From the NCBI RefSeq assembly GCF_034932365.1, contig NZ_JAYGHR010000066.1, forward strand, positions 76,291 to 140,290: a DNA stretch of 64,000 nucleotides. Reading direction: 5' to 3'. The notes under the pieces were generated by a model. That model was not told the origin of the DNA, made no database searches, and saw only the letters and a program-made list of their open reading frames with translations. Origin of the DNA: Capilliphycus robustus (GTDB lineage Bacteria; Cyanobacteriota; Cyanobacteriia; Cyanobacteriales; Microcoleaceae). Shown here in pieces: positions 24,027 to 32,021 of this stretch. The position numbers and the translations under genes are program-made. The stretch's first letter is position 1; the number at the start of each line of letters is the position of its first letter.

Positions 24027-24683
24027 ATGAAACTGGTAATGATAGCCACCGTAGCATTATTGATGAAAGTAGGTCTAGCTAGTCCCGCGATCGCTGAGAA
24101 TCCCGCACACCTGAAGCAGTTGCAGGAAACAAACAACTGTCAAGGCTGCGATCTCAGCAATGCTAAACTGACGGGTATAAATTTAAGTGGGGCTAATCTT
24201 GAAGGCGCAAATCTTCAAGGTGCAAACTTAACAGGTACTAATCTCAACGAAGCGAATTTAATTCGAGCGAATCTAACTCAAGCGAATTTGAGCGGTTCGA
24301 GTCTAATTGTCGCTAAACTACATGGGGCGAATTTGAGTGATGCGAATTTGAGTGATGCGAATTTAAGTTTGGCAGGAATGGTGATTGCTAACCTAACAAA
24401 TGCTGATCTCAGTGGCGCGAATTTGGTGGGTGCCAATCTTGAAAGTGCTGATTTAACAGGTGCAAATCTCCAAGAGGCGCGTCAGTCGATTGGAAAATTG
24501 GGTCAGATTTCTTTACAAGAAGGAAGTCTCTACGGAATTGATGTGGCGGGGATTAATTTAAGAGGTGCGAATTTAACAGATGCTGATCTCACAGGTGCGA
24601 ATCTAAGTGCTTCGGATTTGGGCGGCGCCAAGTTAGATAATGCGATTTTATTGAAAGCTAATTTGGTGAATACGCGGCGATAA
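24027..24683 (+). CDS. Exported pentapeptide repeat protein
   Basis: A 218-aa protein from ATG 24027 (GTG 24021 is possible). The signal peptide ends near GLASPAIAEN. A CQGC pair lies before the repeats. The A(D/N)LxX pentapeptides run from about residue 45 to 155, are interrupted by a 25-residue insert (QSIGKLGQISLQEGS), and resume to the end. The right-handed quadrilateral beta-helix is expected in the periplasm or thylakoid lumen. The sequence gives no specific function. Confidence 0.85.
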   Translation: MKLVMIATVALLMKVGLASPAIAENPAHLKQLQETNNCQGCDLSNAKLTGINLSGANLEGANLQGANLTGTNLNEANLIRANLTQANLSGSSLIVAKLHGANLSDANLSDANLSLAGMVIANLTNADLSGANLVGANLESADLTGANLQEARQSIGKLGQISLQEGSLYGIDVAGINLRGANLTDADLTGANLSASDLGGAKLDNAILLKANLVNTRR

Positions 24684-25000
24684 AATCTTCTAAACATAGA
24701 TTGTTTGAGGGATATATTGAAAGGATCTGAGTTCACGCAAAAGTGAAGCTTATGATTATAATTTTCAGGCAAAGAGAGTTAATATTCTTTCGATTTAAGT
24801 CAGTTACAATCTGTTAAAAATCAGGAAAGTCGGCAATCTTGAACTCTGTTCAGAATGTCGGCTTTCTTGCTAGGTGTTATATGGCGCTACGCGCAGGCAA
24901 AAGGCAAGAGGCAAAAGGCAACAGGTAAAGACTAAGAATATGTACCATCAAAATGTGAGAAACGATATAATAAAATGTTTGACCTATTAATCTGGATAAA
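24684..25000. other. Gap with dispersed GCGCTACGCGCAGGCAA repeat
   Basis: A purine-rich repeat (24881-24921: GGCGCTACGCGCAGGCAAAA, then GGCAAGAGGCAAAAGGCAAC) occurs here and, inverted and slightly diverged, at 27988-28027. A hairpin-capable TCAGGAAAGTCGG/AATGTCGGC region precedes it. Nothing codes. Confidence 0.55.
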
Positions 25001-25639
25001 ATGAAGCCTGAAACCTGGCGAGAGTTATTAGCCCAATATCGTGCGATCGCTGTTATTCGTTCTCCTAATCTTGAACTGGGAAAACAAATGGCAACTGCTA
25101 TTTATAATGGTGGAATTCGCCTCATAGAAATTACTTGGAATAGCGATCGCCCGACTGAATTAATCTCTAAACTGTGTTCAGAATTACCAAATTGTACGAT
25201 TGGAGCAGGTACATTATTAACAAGAGAAGACGTGCATCAAGCGGTTGATTCGGGTGCTGAGTTTCTCTTTACGCCTCATACCAATCCGGGGTTAATCGAA
25301 GCGGCGAGAAAGCTAGATATTCCCATGATTCCGGGTGCATTTTCTCCGACGGAAATCGTTACGGCGTGGCAAGCGGGGGCAAGTTGTGTAAAAGTATTTC
25401 CCATCTCAACACTCGGCGGAGTGGCTTATGTGAAAAGCTTACAGGGGCCACTCGGAGAAATTCCGTTAATTCCAACCGGAGGAGTTACGCTCAAGAATGC
25501 TGAAGCGTTTATTTCAGCAGGGGCAATTGCAGTCGGACTTTCAAGTGAATTATTTCCACCCGCTTTATTATCGGAACAAAACTGGCAGGCGATCGCCAAG
25601 CAAGCTGAAATCCTCACCCAACAGTTAGCAAAAATTTAG
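25001..25639 (+). CDS. eda: 2-dehydro-3-deoxyphosphogluconate (KDPG/KHG) aldolase
   Basis: A 212-aa class I aldolase that splits KDPG to pyruvate and glyceraldehyde-3-phosphate, the last step of the Entner-Doudoroff pathway. Catalytic Glu is in RLIEITWNS, GAGTLLT is a substrate loop, the Schiff-base Lys is in SCVKVFPIS, and the phosphate loop is IPTGGVTLKN. Full length and intact. The N-terminus VIRS instead of VIR(A/G) is usual in cyanobacteria. Monocistronic, with the L,D-transpeptidase about 70 bases downstream. Confidence 0.92.
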   Translation: MKPETWRELLAQYRAIAVIRSPNLELGKQMATAIYNGGIRLIEITWNSDRPTELISKLCSELPNCTIGAGTLLTREDVHQAVDSGAEFLFTPHTNPGLIEAARKLDIPMIPGAFSPTEIVTAWQAGASCVKVFPISTLGGVAYVKSLQGPLGEIPLIPTGGVTLKNAEAFISAGAIAVGLSSELFPPALLSEQNWQAIAKQAEILTQQLAKI

Positions 25640-25710
25640 GTTGAATTCAATCAAGATCGACTAAAATATTTTAAGCTTAAATCAGATGATTGGCAAATGT
25701 GGAGGAGATT

Positions 25711-26223
25711 ATGCAAAAGATTATGAATTGGAAAAAATGGCATCACTTAGGAACTCTAATCGCGAGTGTTGCTTTAAGTGTAAGCGTGATTTATCCGGAG
25801 TCAACGCCAGTTTTTGCTGATGAGTATCACAATGCGATCGCCTATCGGATGCTAGAATTACAAGACTCTACAGAACGCTGGATTCAGATTGATTTAACCC
25901 GACAACGGTTGGTGGCTTGGGAAGGGAATAAACCTGTTTATGCGGTGATTGTGTCTACCGGAAAACCTTCAACGCCCACTCGTACAGGTACGTTTAAAGT
26001 TTATACTAAGTACCGGGAAACCCGGATGACAGGCCCCGATTATGATGTGCCTGACGTTCCCTATACAATGTACTATGATGGCGGTATGGCTATACATGGA
26101 GCGTACTGGCATAATCTGTTTGGGACTCCTGTCAGTCATGGCTGCACCAACGTAGCCGTTAATCATGCGAAGTGGCTGTTTGAGTGGGCTGAGGTTGGAA
26201 CACCTGTTGTTGTGCATGAGTAA
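25711..26223 (+). CDS. L,D-transpeptidase (YkuD domain), exported
   Basis: A 170-aa protein with signal peptide (SVALSVSVIYPESTPVFA) and a YkuD domain. WIQIDLTRQRLVAWEG opens the domain, and the active site is HGAYWHNLFG followed by SHGCTNV with the catalytic Cys. It forms 3-3 peptidoglycan crosslinks or anchors proteins in the periplasm. ATG 25711 is chosen, with GGAGG 5 bases upstream; ATG 25723 is an alternative. The last codons overlap the phosphatase start by 8 bases, so the two are translationally coupled. Confidence 0.88.
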   Translation: MQKIMNWKKWHHLGTLIASVALSVSVIYPESTPVFADEYHNAIAYRMLELQDSTERWIQIDLTRQRLVAWEGNKPVYAVIVSTGKPSTPTRTGTFKVYTKYRETRMTGPDYDVPDVPYTMYYDGGMAIHGAYWHNLFGTPVSHGCTNVAVNHAKWLFEWAEVGTPVVVHE

Positions 26224-26950
26224 AATCCACAAGCCGAGACGAACGCTGGTTATTGGAGATATTCACGGTTGTTTGAGTGCGTTTGATACGCTTCTGGCGA
26301 CTGTGAACCCTCAACAGTGCGATCAGATCGTAACGCTTGGGGACTACATTGATCGAGGGCCAAACTCAAAGGCAATTATTAATCGGTTAATTGAATTGCA
26401 TCGTCGGGGACAACTGGTGGCGTTGCGAGGAAACCATGAACTGATGATGTTGCGGGCGCGTGAGGGCGATCGCTACGAACTTTATCACTGGTTAACCGCA
26501 GGAGGAGAAAGCACGTTAGCCTCTTATTCTCAAACGGCTACAACCAAAGGACTCGCCAGTATCCCCGATGAACATTGGAATTTTTTAGAAAATATTTGTG
26601 TGAATTGGTGGGAAACAACATCCCACTTTTTTGTTCATGCGAATGTCTATCCGAATTTACCCCTCAACCAACAACCGGAACGAATGCTGTTTTGGCAAAA
26701 GTTTAGCAATCCTCCTCCTCATTGTTCTGGAAAAACGATGGTTTGTGGTCATACTAGCCAAAAAAGCGGTCAACCGATTAGTATTGGTCATGCTATTTGT
26801 ATTGATACTTGGGTCTATGGGCGGGGCTGGTTAACCTGTTTGGATGTAGTGAGTGGTAGAATTTGGCAAGCCAATCAAACCGGACAATTACAAATGGCTT
26901 GGATTGATGATTATTACCAGAAGTATAGTAAGCGATATTATCGGGCTTGA
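26216..26950 (+). CDS. PPP-family serine/threonine protein phosphatase, copy 1
   Basis: A 244-aa metallophosphoesterase. The signature motifs GDIHGC, GDYIDRGP and RGNHE bind the two metals; CGHT and a late His complete the site. It is cytosolic. ATG 26216 overlaps the L,D-transpeptidase stop. About two-thirds identical in feel to the next gene: identical blocks GHTSQKSGQPIS and WVYG.GWLTCLDV occur in both, so they are a tandem duplication. Confidence 0.9.
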   Translation: MSKIHKPRRTLVIGDIHGCLSAFDTLLATVNPQQCDQIVTLGDYIDRGPNSKAIINRLIELHRRGQLVALRGNHELMMLRAREGDRYELYHWLTAGGESTLASYSQTATTKGLASIPDEHWNFLENICVNWWETTSHFFVHANVYPNLPLNQQPERMLFWQKFSNPPPHCSGKTMVCGHTSQKSGQPISIGHAICIDTWVYGRGWLTCLDVVSGRIWQANQTGQLQMAWIDDYYQKYSKRYYRA

Positions 26951-27051
26951 TCCCCTCTCAAATTGTTAAATTTTCCGATTCAGATAACTGGAATACATCA
27001 CAATTGTCAGAATTTGGATACAATTAACCCCATCAGCAGAATTAATTTTTT

Positions 27052-27756
27052 ATGCGAATTCTAGCTATTGGTGATATACACGGCTGTTCTAAGGCGTTTG
27101 ATACGCTGATGCAGGCAGTTAAACTCCAACCGGATGATCACCTGATAACCCTGGGTGACTATGTAGATCGAGGGCCAGATTCTAAAGGGGTGATTGATCG
27201 TTTAATCGGATTAAATCACACCGGACAACTGGTGGCGCTGCGGGGAAACCATGAGATCATGATGCTGGATGCCTATTGTGATCGCCATCGTTTAGAAGGT
27301 TGGCTGGCTTGTGGGGGGCGGGAAACCCTGGCTTCCTACACTTCTTCCTCAAAAAAAAAAGGTCAATTAGATAATATTCCCGATGAACATTGGAATTTTG
27401 TCGCCAATATTTGTCAAGATTGGTGGGAAACAAAAGACCATTTTTTTGTACATGGCAATGTGAACCCTCATAAACCTTTATCTCAACAATCGAGTCACGA
27501 TTTATTCTGGACAAGATTTTATCATGCTCAACCCCATTATTCAGGTAAAACCATGATTTGTGGTCATACCAGTCAAAAAAGTGGTCAACCGATTAGTTTG
27601 GGGTATGCAATTTGTATTGATACTTGGGTTTATGGAAAGGGTTGGCTGACTTGTTTGGATGTCAATAGTGGTGAAATTTGGCAAGCCAATCAAAAAGGAC
27701 AACTCCGAACGGCTTTGATTGAAGAATTTAGCACTTATTGTGCGATTTCTTCTTAA
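27052..27756 (+). CDS. PPP-family serine/threonine protein phosphatase, copy 2
   Basis: A 234-aa paralogue of the preceding gene, 101 bases downstream on the same strand. GDIHGCSKAF, GDYVDRGPDSKG and RGNHEIMML are intact, as are HGN and CGHTSQKSG. A run of ten A at 27351-27360 inside the gene could be a slippage-prone site. Both copies appear active; divergence lies in the middle insert and C-terminus. Confidence 0.9.
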   Translation: MRILAIGDIHGCSKAFDTLMQAVKLQPDDHLITLGDYVDRGPDSKGVIDRLIGLNHTGQLVALRGNHEIMMLDAYCDRHRLEGWLACGGRETLASYTSSSKKKGQLDNIPDEHWNFVANICQDWWETKDHFFVHGNVNPHKPLSQQSSHDLFWTRFYHAQPHYSGKTMICGHTSQKSGQPISLGYAICIDTWVYGKGWLTCLDVNSGEIWQANQKGQLRTALIEEFSTYCAISS

Positions 27757-27987
27757 GTTATCCCTGGCAATATGAATTCTATAGCACTAAGCATTATGGT
27801 TAGGACATTGGTAAAAGCGAAAAGTTGAGGCAGTGCGGTCTTGGGGTCCCCCCAAGTAGAGCAACTGCCGTGGCGGTGTCGGTTTCCGTCCCGCCAAACT
27901 TTTTAAGAAGCTGAAAATCTTTTCTAGTCTTACTTTTGCCTTTCTTACAAACTTTGCTCTCGCCGGAAACCGCCGAGTCGCAAGTTT

Positions 27988-28027
27988 GCGCTTTTGCCTC
28001 TTGCCTATTGCCTGCGCGTAGCGCTAT
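27988..28027 (-). repeat. Dispersed GCGCTACGCGCAGGCAA repeat, inverted copy
   Basis: Reverse complement of the element at 24881-24921 with small differences. It overlaps the stop region of the peptide-binding protein gene. The gap 27757-28031 also holds a GC-rich stretch (27835-27895) with a GGGGTCCCCCC palindrome, probably another dispersed repeat. No gene. Confidence 0.65.
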
Positions 28028-28031
28028 ACCT

Positions 28032-29753
28032 TTAATCGGATGAACGTTGCCAATTTTTAATATCCCAAGTATTCGCATCCCAAGGTGAGGGTTCAACGCC
28101 AATTAAACGGTTACTCACGCCTTGAGTATTTGCTCGATCAACAATGGGAAGAAGGGCGACATCTGTCGATAATAATTCATCCATTTTTTGAAAGAGTTCG
28201 GCTCGTTTTTGGGGGTTAAGTTCGGTTGTTGCTTGCTGCCAGAGTTTATCATATTCGGGGTTACAATAACGAGCATAATTGGATTTTTGCCAGTTATTCG
28301 CTTTTTGGGTAATTTCTTCACAAGTCCACCATTTCATATGGGCTTGGGGATCGGGGCTATCATTGCCCGTATTCAACATTTGTAAATCGGCATAAAAATG
28401 ATTTAACGTATCAGTATTTGCGGGATCTCCTGAAAAGAACACACTGGCGTCAATACTTTTGAGTTCAACTTTCACTCCAATTGATTCTAACCCTTGTTTG
28501 ACAATTTCTTGGGTTTTTTGTCGCACTGGGTTAACTGAAGTTTGAAACACAACCTGCATTTCTACGCCATTTTTATCGCGAATTCCGTTACCATTGCTAT
28601 CTTTCCAACCTGCTTCATCTAACAAGGCTGCGGCTTTTTCTAAGTTAAACTCATAGCTAATTTTATCAGATTTATAGCGTTGAGGTGCGACCAAAATTTG
28701 AGCCGTTGGCCGACCTGTTGGGCCGTAGAGTTGATTAGAAATTGTATCGCGATCAATCGCTAAATTAAACGCCTGACGGACTTTTTTATCGGTAAAAAAC
28801 GGATGGGGAAACTGAATACTCGAACGTTCTCCCTCGGCTGTGGCTTGATTGGGATTCGTAAAATTGAGCATAATTCGTTCAACATACGGCCCAAAATTTG
28901 CCACAACTTTTCCTTTTCCGGCTGCTTCTAACTGTTTTAAAATATTCCCTTCCACTTGCAAATTATAAGCATAATCTGCATCGCCTGTTTGTAAGACAGC
29001 CCTCGCGGCAGACACCGCATCACCCCCGCCTTTGAGTTCAACTCGTTTAAAATAAGGCTTTCCTGTATCCCAATAATTAGGGTTCGGTTCATAAATAATA
29101 ATATCTCCCGCTTTGAATTCAACCACTTGATAGGGTCCGGTTCCAATCGGTTTTTGATTAGCGGGGGCTTCTCGAATATTGGCGCCGTTATATTCAGCAA
29201 AAATATGTTTTGGTAAAATCATGCCATTTTGACCTGTAAACGGCACTGCCCAACCGGGATTAACATCTTTAAAGGTAATTTTTACGGTATAATTATCAAC
29301 AGCTTCTACTTTTTCAATCGTGGAATAATACTCAATACTCGCCGAAGCAACATCGGGGTTGGTAATAAATTGATAGGTGAAAACAACATCTTCTGCGGTT
29401 AGCGGTTCACCATCAGCCCATTTCACATTTTGTTTGAGTTTCCACGTCACAGACTTTCCATCTTTAGCAATACCGCCATTTTCAACAGTGGGAATTTCTG
29501 CGGCTAAAAAGGGAATGAGTTGATCATTTTTGTCGTAACTGGCTAAAGGTTCGTAGACGATACGGGCGGCGTCAAAGTCTTTGAACCCAGTGGCGAGGTG
29601 GGGGTTGAGAATCGTTGGGGCTTGCCAATATAACAGTCGCAACCTGTCTGTATCGCCTGGGGTTCCTTGGTTTTGCGTCGTTTGCGGGGTGCAGGCGACT
29701 GTCATAGTCAGGGCGAGGGATAATAAAGAGACGGGGAAAAACAGACGACTCAT
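28032..29753 (-). CDS. Peptide ABC transporter substrate-binding lipoprotein (SBP_bac_5)
   Basis: A 573-aa periplasmic binding protein of the OppA/DppA family. A lipobox (LTMTVAC, Cys about residue 21) anchors it. LRLLYWQAPTILNPHLATG, EPLTAEDVVFTYQFI, KPIGTGPYQVVEF and RQAFNLAIDRD are family motifs. No permease or ATPase gene is adjacent; the nearest candidate permease is the OppC-like gene at 36832-37899, 7 kb away and on the same strand. Substrate likely oligopeptides. Confidence 0.9.
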   Translation of the reverse strand: MSRLFFPVSLLSLALTMTVACTPQTTQNQGTPGDTDRLRLLYWQAPTILNPHLATGFKDFDAARIVYEPLASYDKNDQLIPFLAAEIPTVENGGIAKDGKSVTWKLKQNVKWADGEPLTAEDVVFTYQFITNPDVASASIEYYSTIEKVEAVDNYTVKITFKDVNPGWAVPFTGQNGMILPKHIFAEYNGANIREAPANQKPIGTGPYQVVEFKAGDIIIYEPNPNYWDTGKPYFKRVELKGGGDAVSAARAVLQTGDADYAYNLQVEGNILKQLEAAGKGKVVANFGPYVERIMLNFTNPNQATAEGERSSIQFPHPFFTDKKVRQAFNLAIDRDTISNQLYGPTGRPTAQILVAPQRYKSDKISYEFNLEKAAALLDEAGWKDSNGNGIRDKNGVEMQVVFQTSVNPVRQKTQEIVKQGLESIGVKVELKSIDASVFFSGDPANTDTLNHFYADLQMLNTGNDSPDPQAHMKWWTCEEITQKANNWQKSNYARYCNPEYDKLWQQATTELNPQKRAELFQKMDELLSTDVALLPIVDRANTQGVSNRLIGVEPSPWDANTWDIKNWQRSSD

Positions 29754-29853
29754 GGCAGTATTCTTTGAATAGGTGGATCTCTTTATACTTATAATCGCGA
29801 TCGCTTCTGTTGGCTAGACAAGTACCAGGATTTAGGATATTCTAAAATTGGAT

Positions 29854-29890
29854 CTTTCCAAGATGAAATTCTCCGCAAGGAGACTGAAAC
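29854..29890 (+). CRISPR. Solitary CRISPR repeat-like sequence (37 bases)
   Basis: The 37-base stretch starts CTTTCC and ends GGAGACTGAAAC, with an internal hairpin TCTCC-GCAA-GGAGA. From memory, the Synechocystis 6803 CRISPR1 (type I-D) repeat is also 37 bases, starts CTTTCC, ends GGGACTGAAAC and has a hairpin in the same place. No second copy is seen within several hundred bases, so this is an isolated repeat or the relic of an array, not a working array. Confidence 0.55.
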
Positions 29891-29953
29891 GAATAAAGAA
29901 TACAAGGAGTTCAGCAGTTCAGAATTTCCCCACAATTAACCCATCCGTTACAA

Positions 29954-30101
29954 TATCTGTTTCCAAAAGTATTAACCTCAAAAACCCCGCAACAGAAACC
30001 CGGTTTCTGCTAGAAACCGGGTTTCTACCCAATTGTGTACCTCACAGAACTGAAAACTGCTATATCTGTTTCCAAAAGTATTAACCTCAAAAACCCCGCA
30101 A
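29954..30101. repeat. Direct repeat pair enclosing double CCCGGTTTC palindrome
   Basis: A 39-base unit starting TATCTGTTTCCAAAAGTATT is repeated exactly at 29954-29992 and 30063-30101. Between them lie two palindromic copies (29994-30008 and 30012-30026) of the AGAAACC(C)GGTTTCT element also found at 421-488. The rest of the gap 29754-30176 contains the CRISPR-like repeat and no gene. Confidence 0.85.
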
Positions 30102-30176
30102 TAAACCCATCTGTTTCCATAAAAGTAGAATGAGCAATGCCCATCCTACCTCAAAAATTGATTCAAAAATCGTTAA

Positions 30177-31727
30177 TTACGAGAAGAATTGGATATCATT
30201 TTCATCTAAACTGCTAACATTTTCGATGAGAAGTGTACCGCCATTAAAATTCTCGATGACGTCGTTGTTAATTTGATATTCCACAACTCCCAAAACATTC
30301 CCTTCTGCGTCTAGGACTTCACCAGCCGCAGGGAAATTAATTAACAGACTACCACCGATTTCTTGAACAAAGGGAAAATCTAATTCGGTGAGGATATCAT
30401 CAGAACCTTGTTCGAGTCCGTTTGGATAGAAATCTAAAATTTCAAAGTTCTTGAGAATCAAATCATTCGGCAAAGGATTTTCTAACGTTAAAAAGATATC
30501 AAAACCCAAGTCAATTTTATCCAAACCGACCTCAAAACCCGTGAGAATATCGTTACCAAAACCGCTAAGTTCTTCTCCCGTCACCCGGAAGATATCCTGT
30601 TGGTTGTCTGCATCTGCGATCGGATTATTTTGATCATCAGCTAACAAACTACCGCCACCGATAAGCTGATCATCGCCACGACCCCCAATTAAGGTATCCT
30701 CTCCAGAACCCCCAATAACGGTATCATCCCCATCTCCACCTGCAACGGAATCATCACCGCTAGACCCTTCAACAATGTCGTTGTCATCACCACCATCGAG
30801 ACTGTCGTTACCGCTATCGCCAAACAGGGTATCTTGATCATCATTTCCAAACAGGACATCATCCCCTGCATCGCCGTCTAAAGCATCATTTCCGGCATCA
30901 CCAGACAACGAGTCGTTATCGCCACCACCGCGTATGGTATCATCTCCGAAGCCACCAAAAAGCAGATCATCGCCATCACCCCCATTGAGGAAATCCTCGC
31001 CGTCATCGCCTCTGAGAGTATCGCTACCGTTATTAATTCCCCCGTCTAGGATGTCGTTGTCTCCGCCACCTGAGAGACTGTCATTACCGGAACCTCCGTC
31101 GAGGACATCTGCACCAAAATTTCCGACTAGGGTATCATTTCCAGAGACACCACTGATGTTATCCTCATCTTGACCTCCGTCGATGAAGTCGTCACCCCCA
31201 TCGCCACTGAGATTATCATCCCCACTATCCCCGAAAATGCGATCGTTTGCGCTACCCCCTCGAACGAAGTCGTTTCCCGTACCGCCATGTATTGTATCAG
31301 CGCCTTGTTCACCGAGTAAGGTATCCGCGCCTGAACCTCCCACAATTGAGTCGTTGTAGGTGTTCAAAAAGAAAACATCTGGAAGCAAGAAGACTTCGCT
31401 AAACTCGACAGTCTCACTGAGGAGTGAGGTTTGCGGTTCGTTTGTTAGGAAGTCATTGGATGTGGGTGTGAAATTTAACGTCCTCGACTCCGCGACAACT
31501 GCTTGTCCGATGGGTAAATCAACAATGATAGAACTACCTGTTGTATCACCGTAAACGTAGTCATTTCCTCCCCCACCTAAGAGAGTATCTGATCCCTCAC
31601 CGCCAAATATGCGATCATTACCATTAAGTCCCGAGAGGCGATCATTTCCTCCTAGTCCTCGAATGGTATCGGCGTTATTCGTACCGGAAATATTGTTATT
31701 GTTGTTGTCGCCTGATAAATTTGCCAT
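30177..31727 (-). CDS. RTX (hemolysin-type calcium-binding) repeat protein
   Basis: A 516-aa acidic protein. GGxGxDxLxGGxGxD nonapeptides start near residue 20 (GLGGNDRLSGLNGND), are interrupted by a unique segment (about 65-125), and run on to about residue 370 in some 25 units. The C-terminal 140 residues (FEVGLDKIDLGFDIF and after) resemble the secretion/cap region of such proteins. It lacks an N-terminal signal peptide, which fits type I secretion through a C-terminal signal. It folds into a calcium-filled beta-roll outside the cell. No catalytic domain is seen, so it may be a surface or matrix protein. Confidence 0.9.
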   Translation of the reverse strand: MANLSGDNNNNNISGTNNADTIRGLGGNDRLSGLNGNDRIFGGEGSDTLLGGGGNDYVYGDTTGSSIIVDLPIGQAVVAESRTLNFTPTSNDFLTNEPQTSLLSETVEFSEVFLLPDVFFLNTYNDSIVGGSGADTLLGEQGADTIHGGTGNDFVRGGSANDRIFGDSGDDNLSGDGGDDFIDGGQDEDNISGVSGNDTLVGNFGADVLDGGSGNDSLSGGGDNDILDGGINNGSDTLRGDDGEDFLNGGDGDDLLFGGFGDDTIRGGGDNDSLSGDAGNDALDGDAGDDVLFGNDDQDTLFGDSGNDSLDGGDDNDIVEGSSGDDSVAGGDGDDTVIGGSGEDTLIGGRGDDQLIGGGSLLADDQNNPIADADNQQDIFRVTGEELSGFGNDILTGFEVGLDKIDLGFDIFLTLENPLPNDLILKNFEILDFYPNGLEQGSDDILTELDFPFVQEIGGSLLINFPAAGEVLDAEGNVLGVVEYQINNDVIENFNGGTLLIENVSSLDENDIQFFS

Positions 31728-32021
31728 GATTAATTGTCCAACCTTGAGTTTGGTTTCTGTGTGGATATCAAAGCATTTGCTTGAAAACCCTTTGGGGATG
31801 GAATGGCTCTAAAATAATGACTGAAACTGTTGAGTTTCAATTCTTCAATGACTAGACTTGAAGGCTTCTGTGTAACTCATATCTTTTAGCTTAGGGATAT
31901 CACTATCAATTGACAAGTCGCATTTTTGAGGGTCACTCATTTGAGCGACAGGCCATCACTCAACTCTGTGTGACGATATAGCGCGAAGCGGGAATAACTC
32001 ATCTGGCAACAACTTTAACGA

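Noticed and set aside
30451..31345. Several short frames opposite the RTX gene.
   Set aside because: They are shadows of the repetitive GGxGxD coding sequence in other frames (Ser/Pro-rich or Met/Val-rich by codon reflection).
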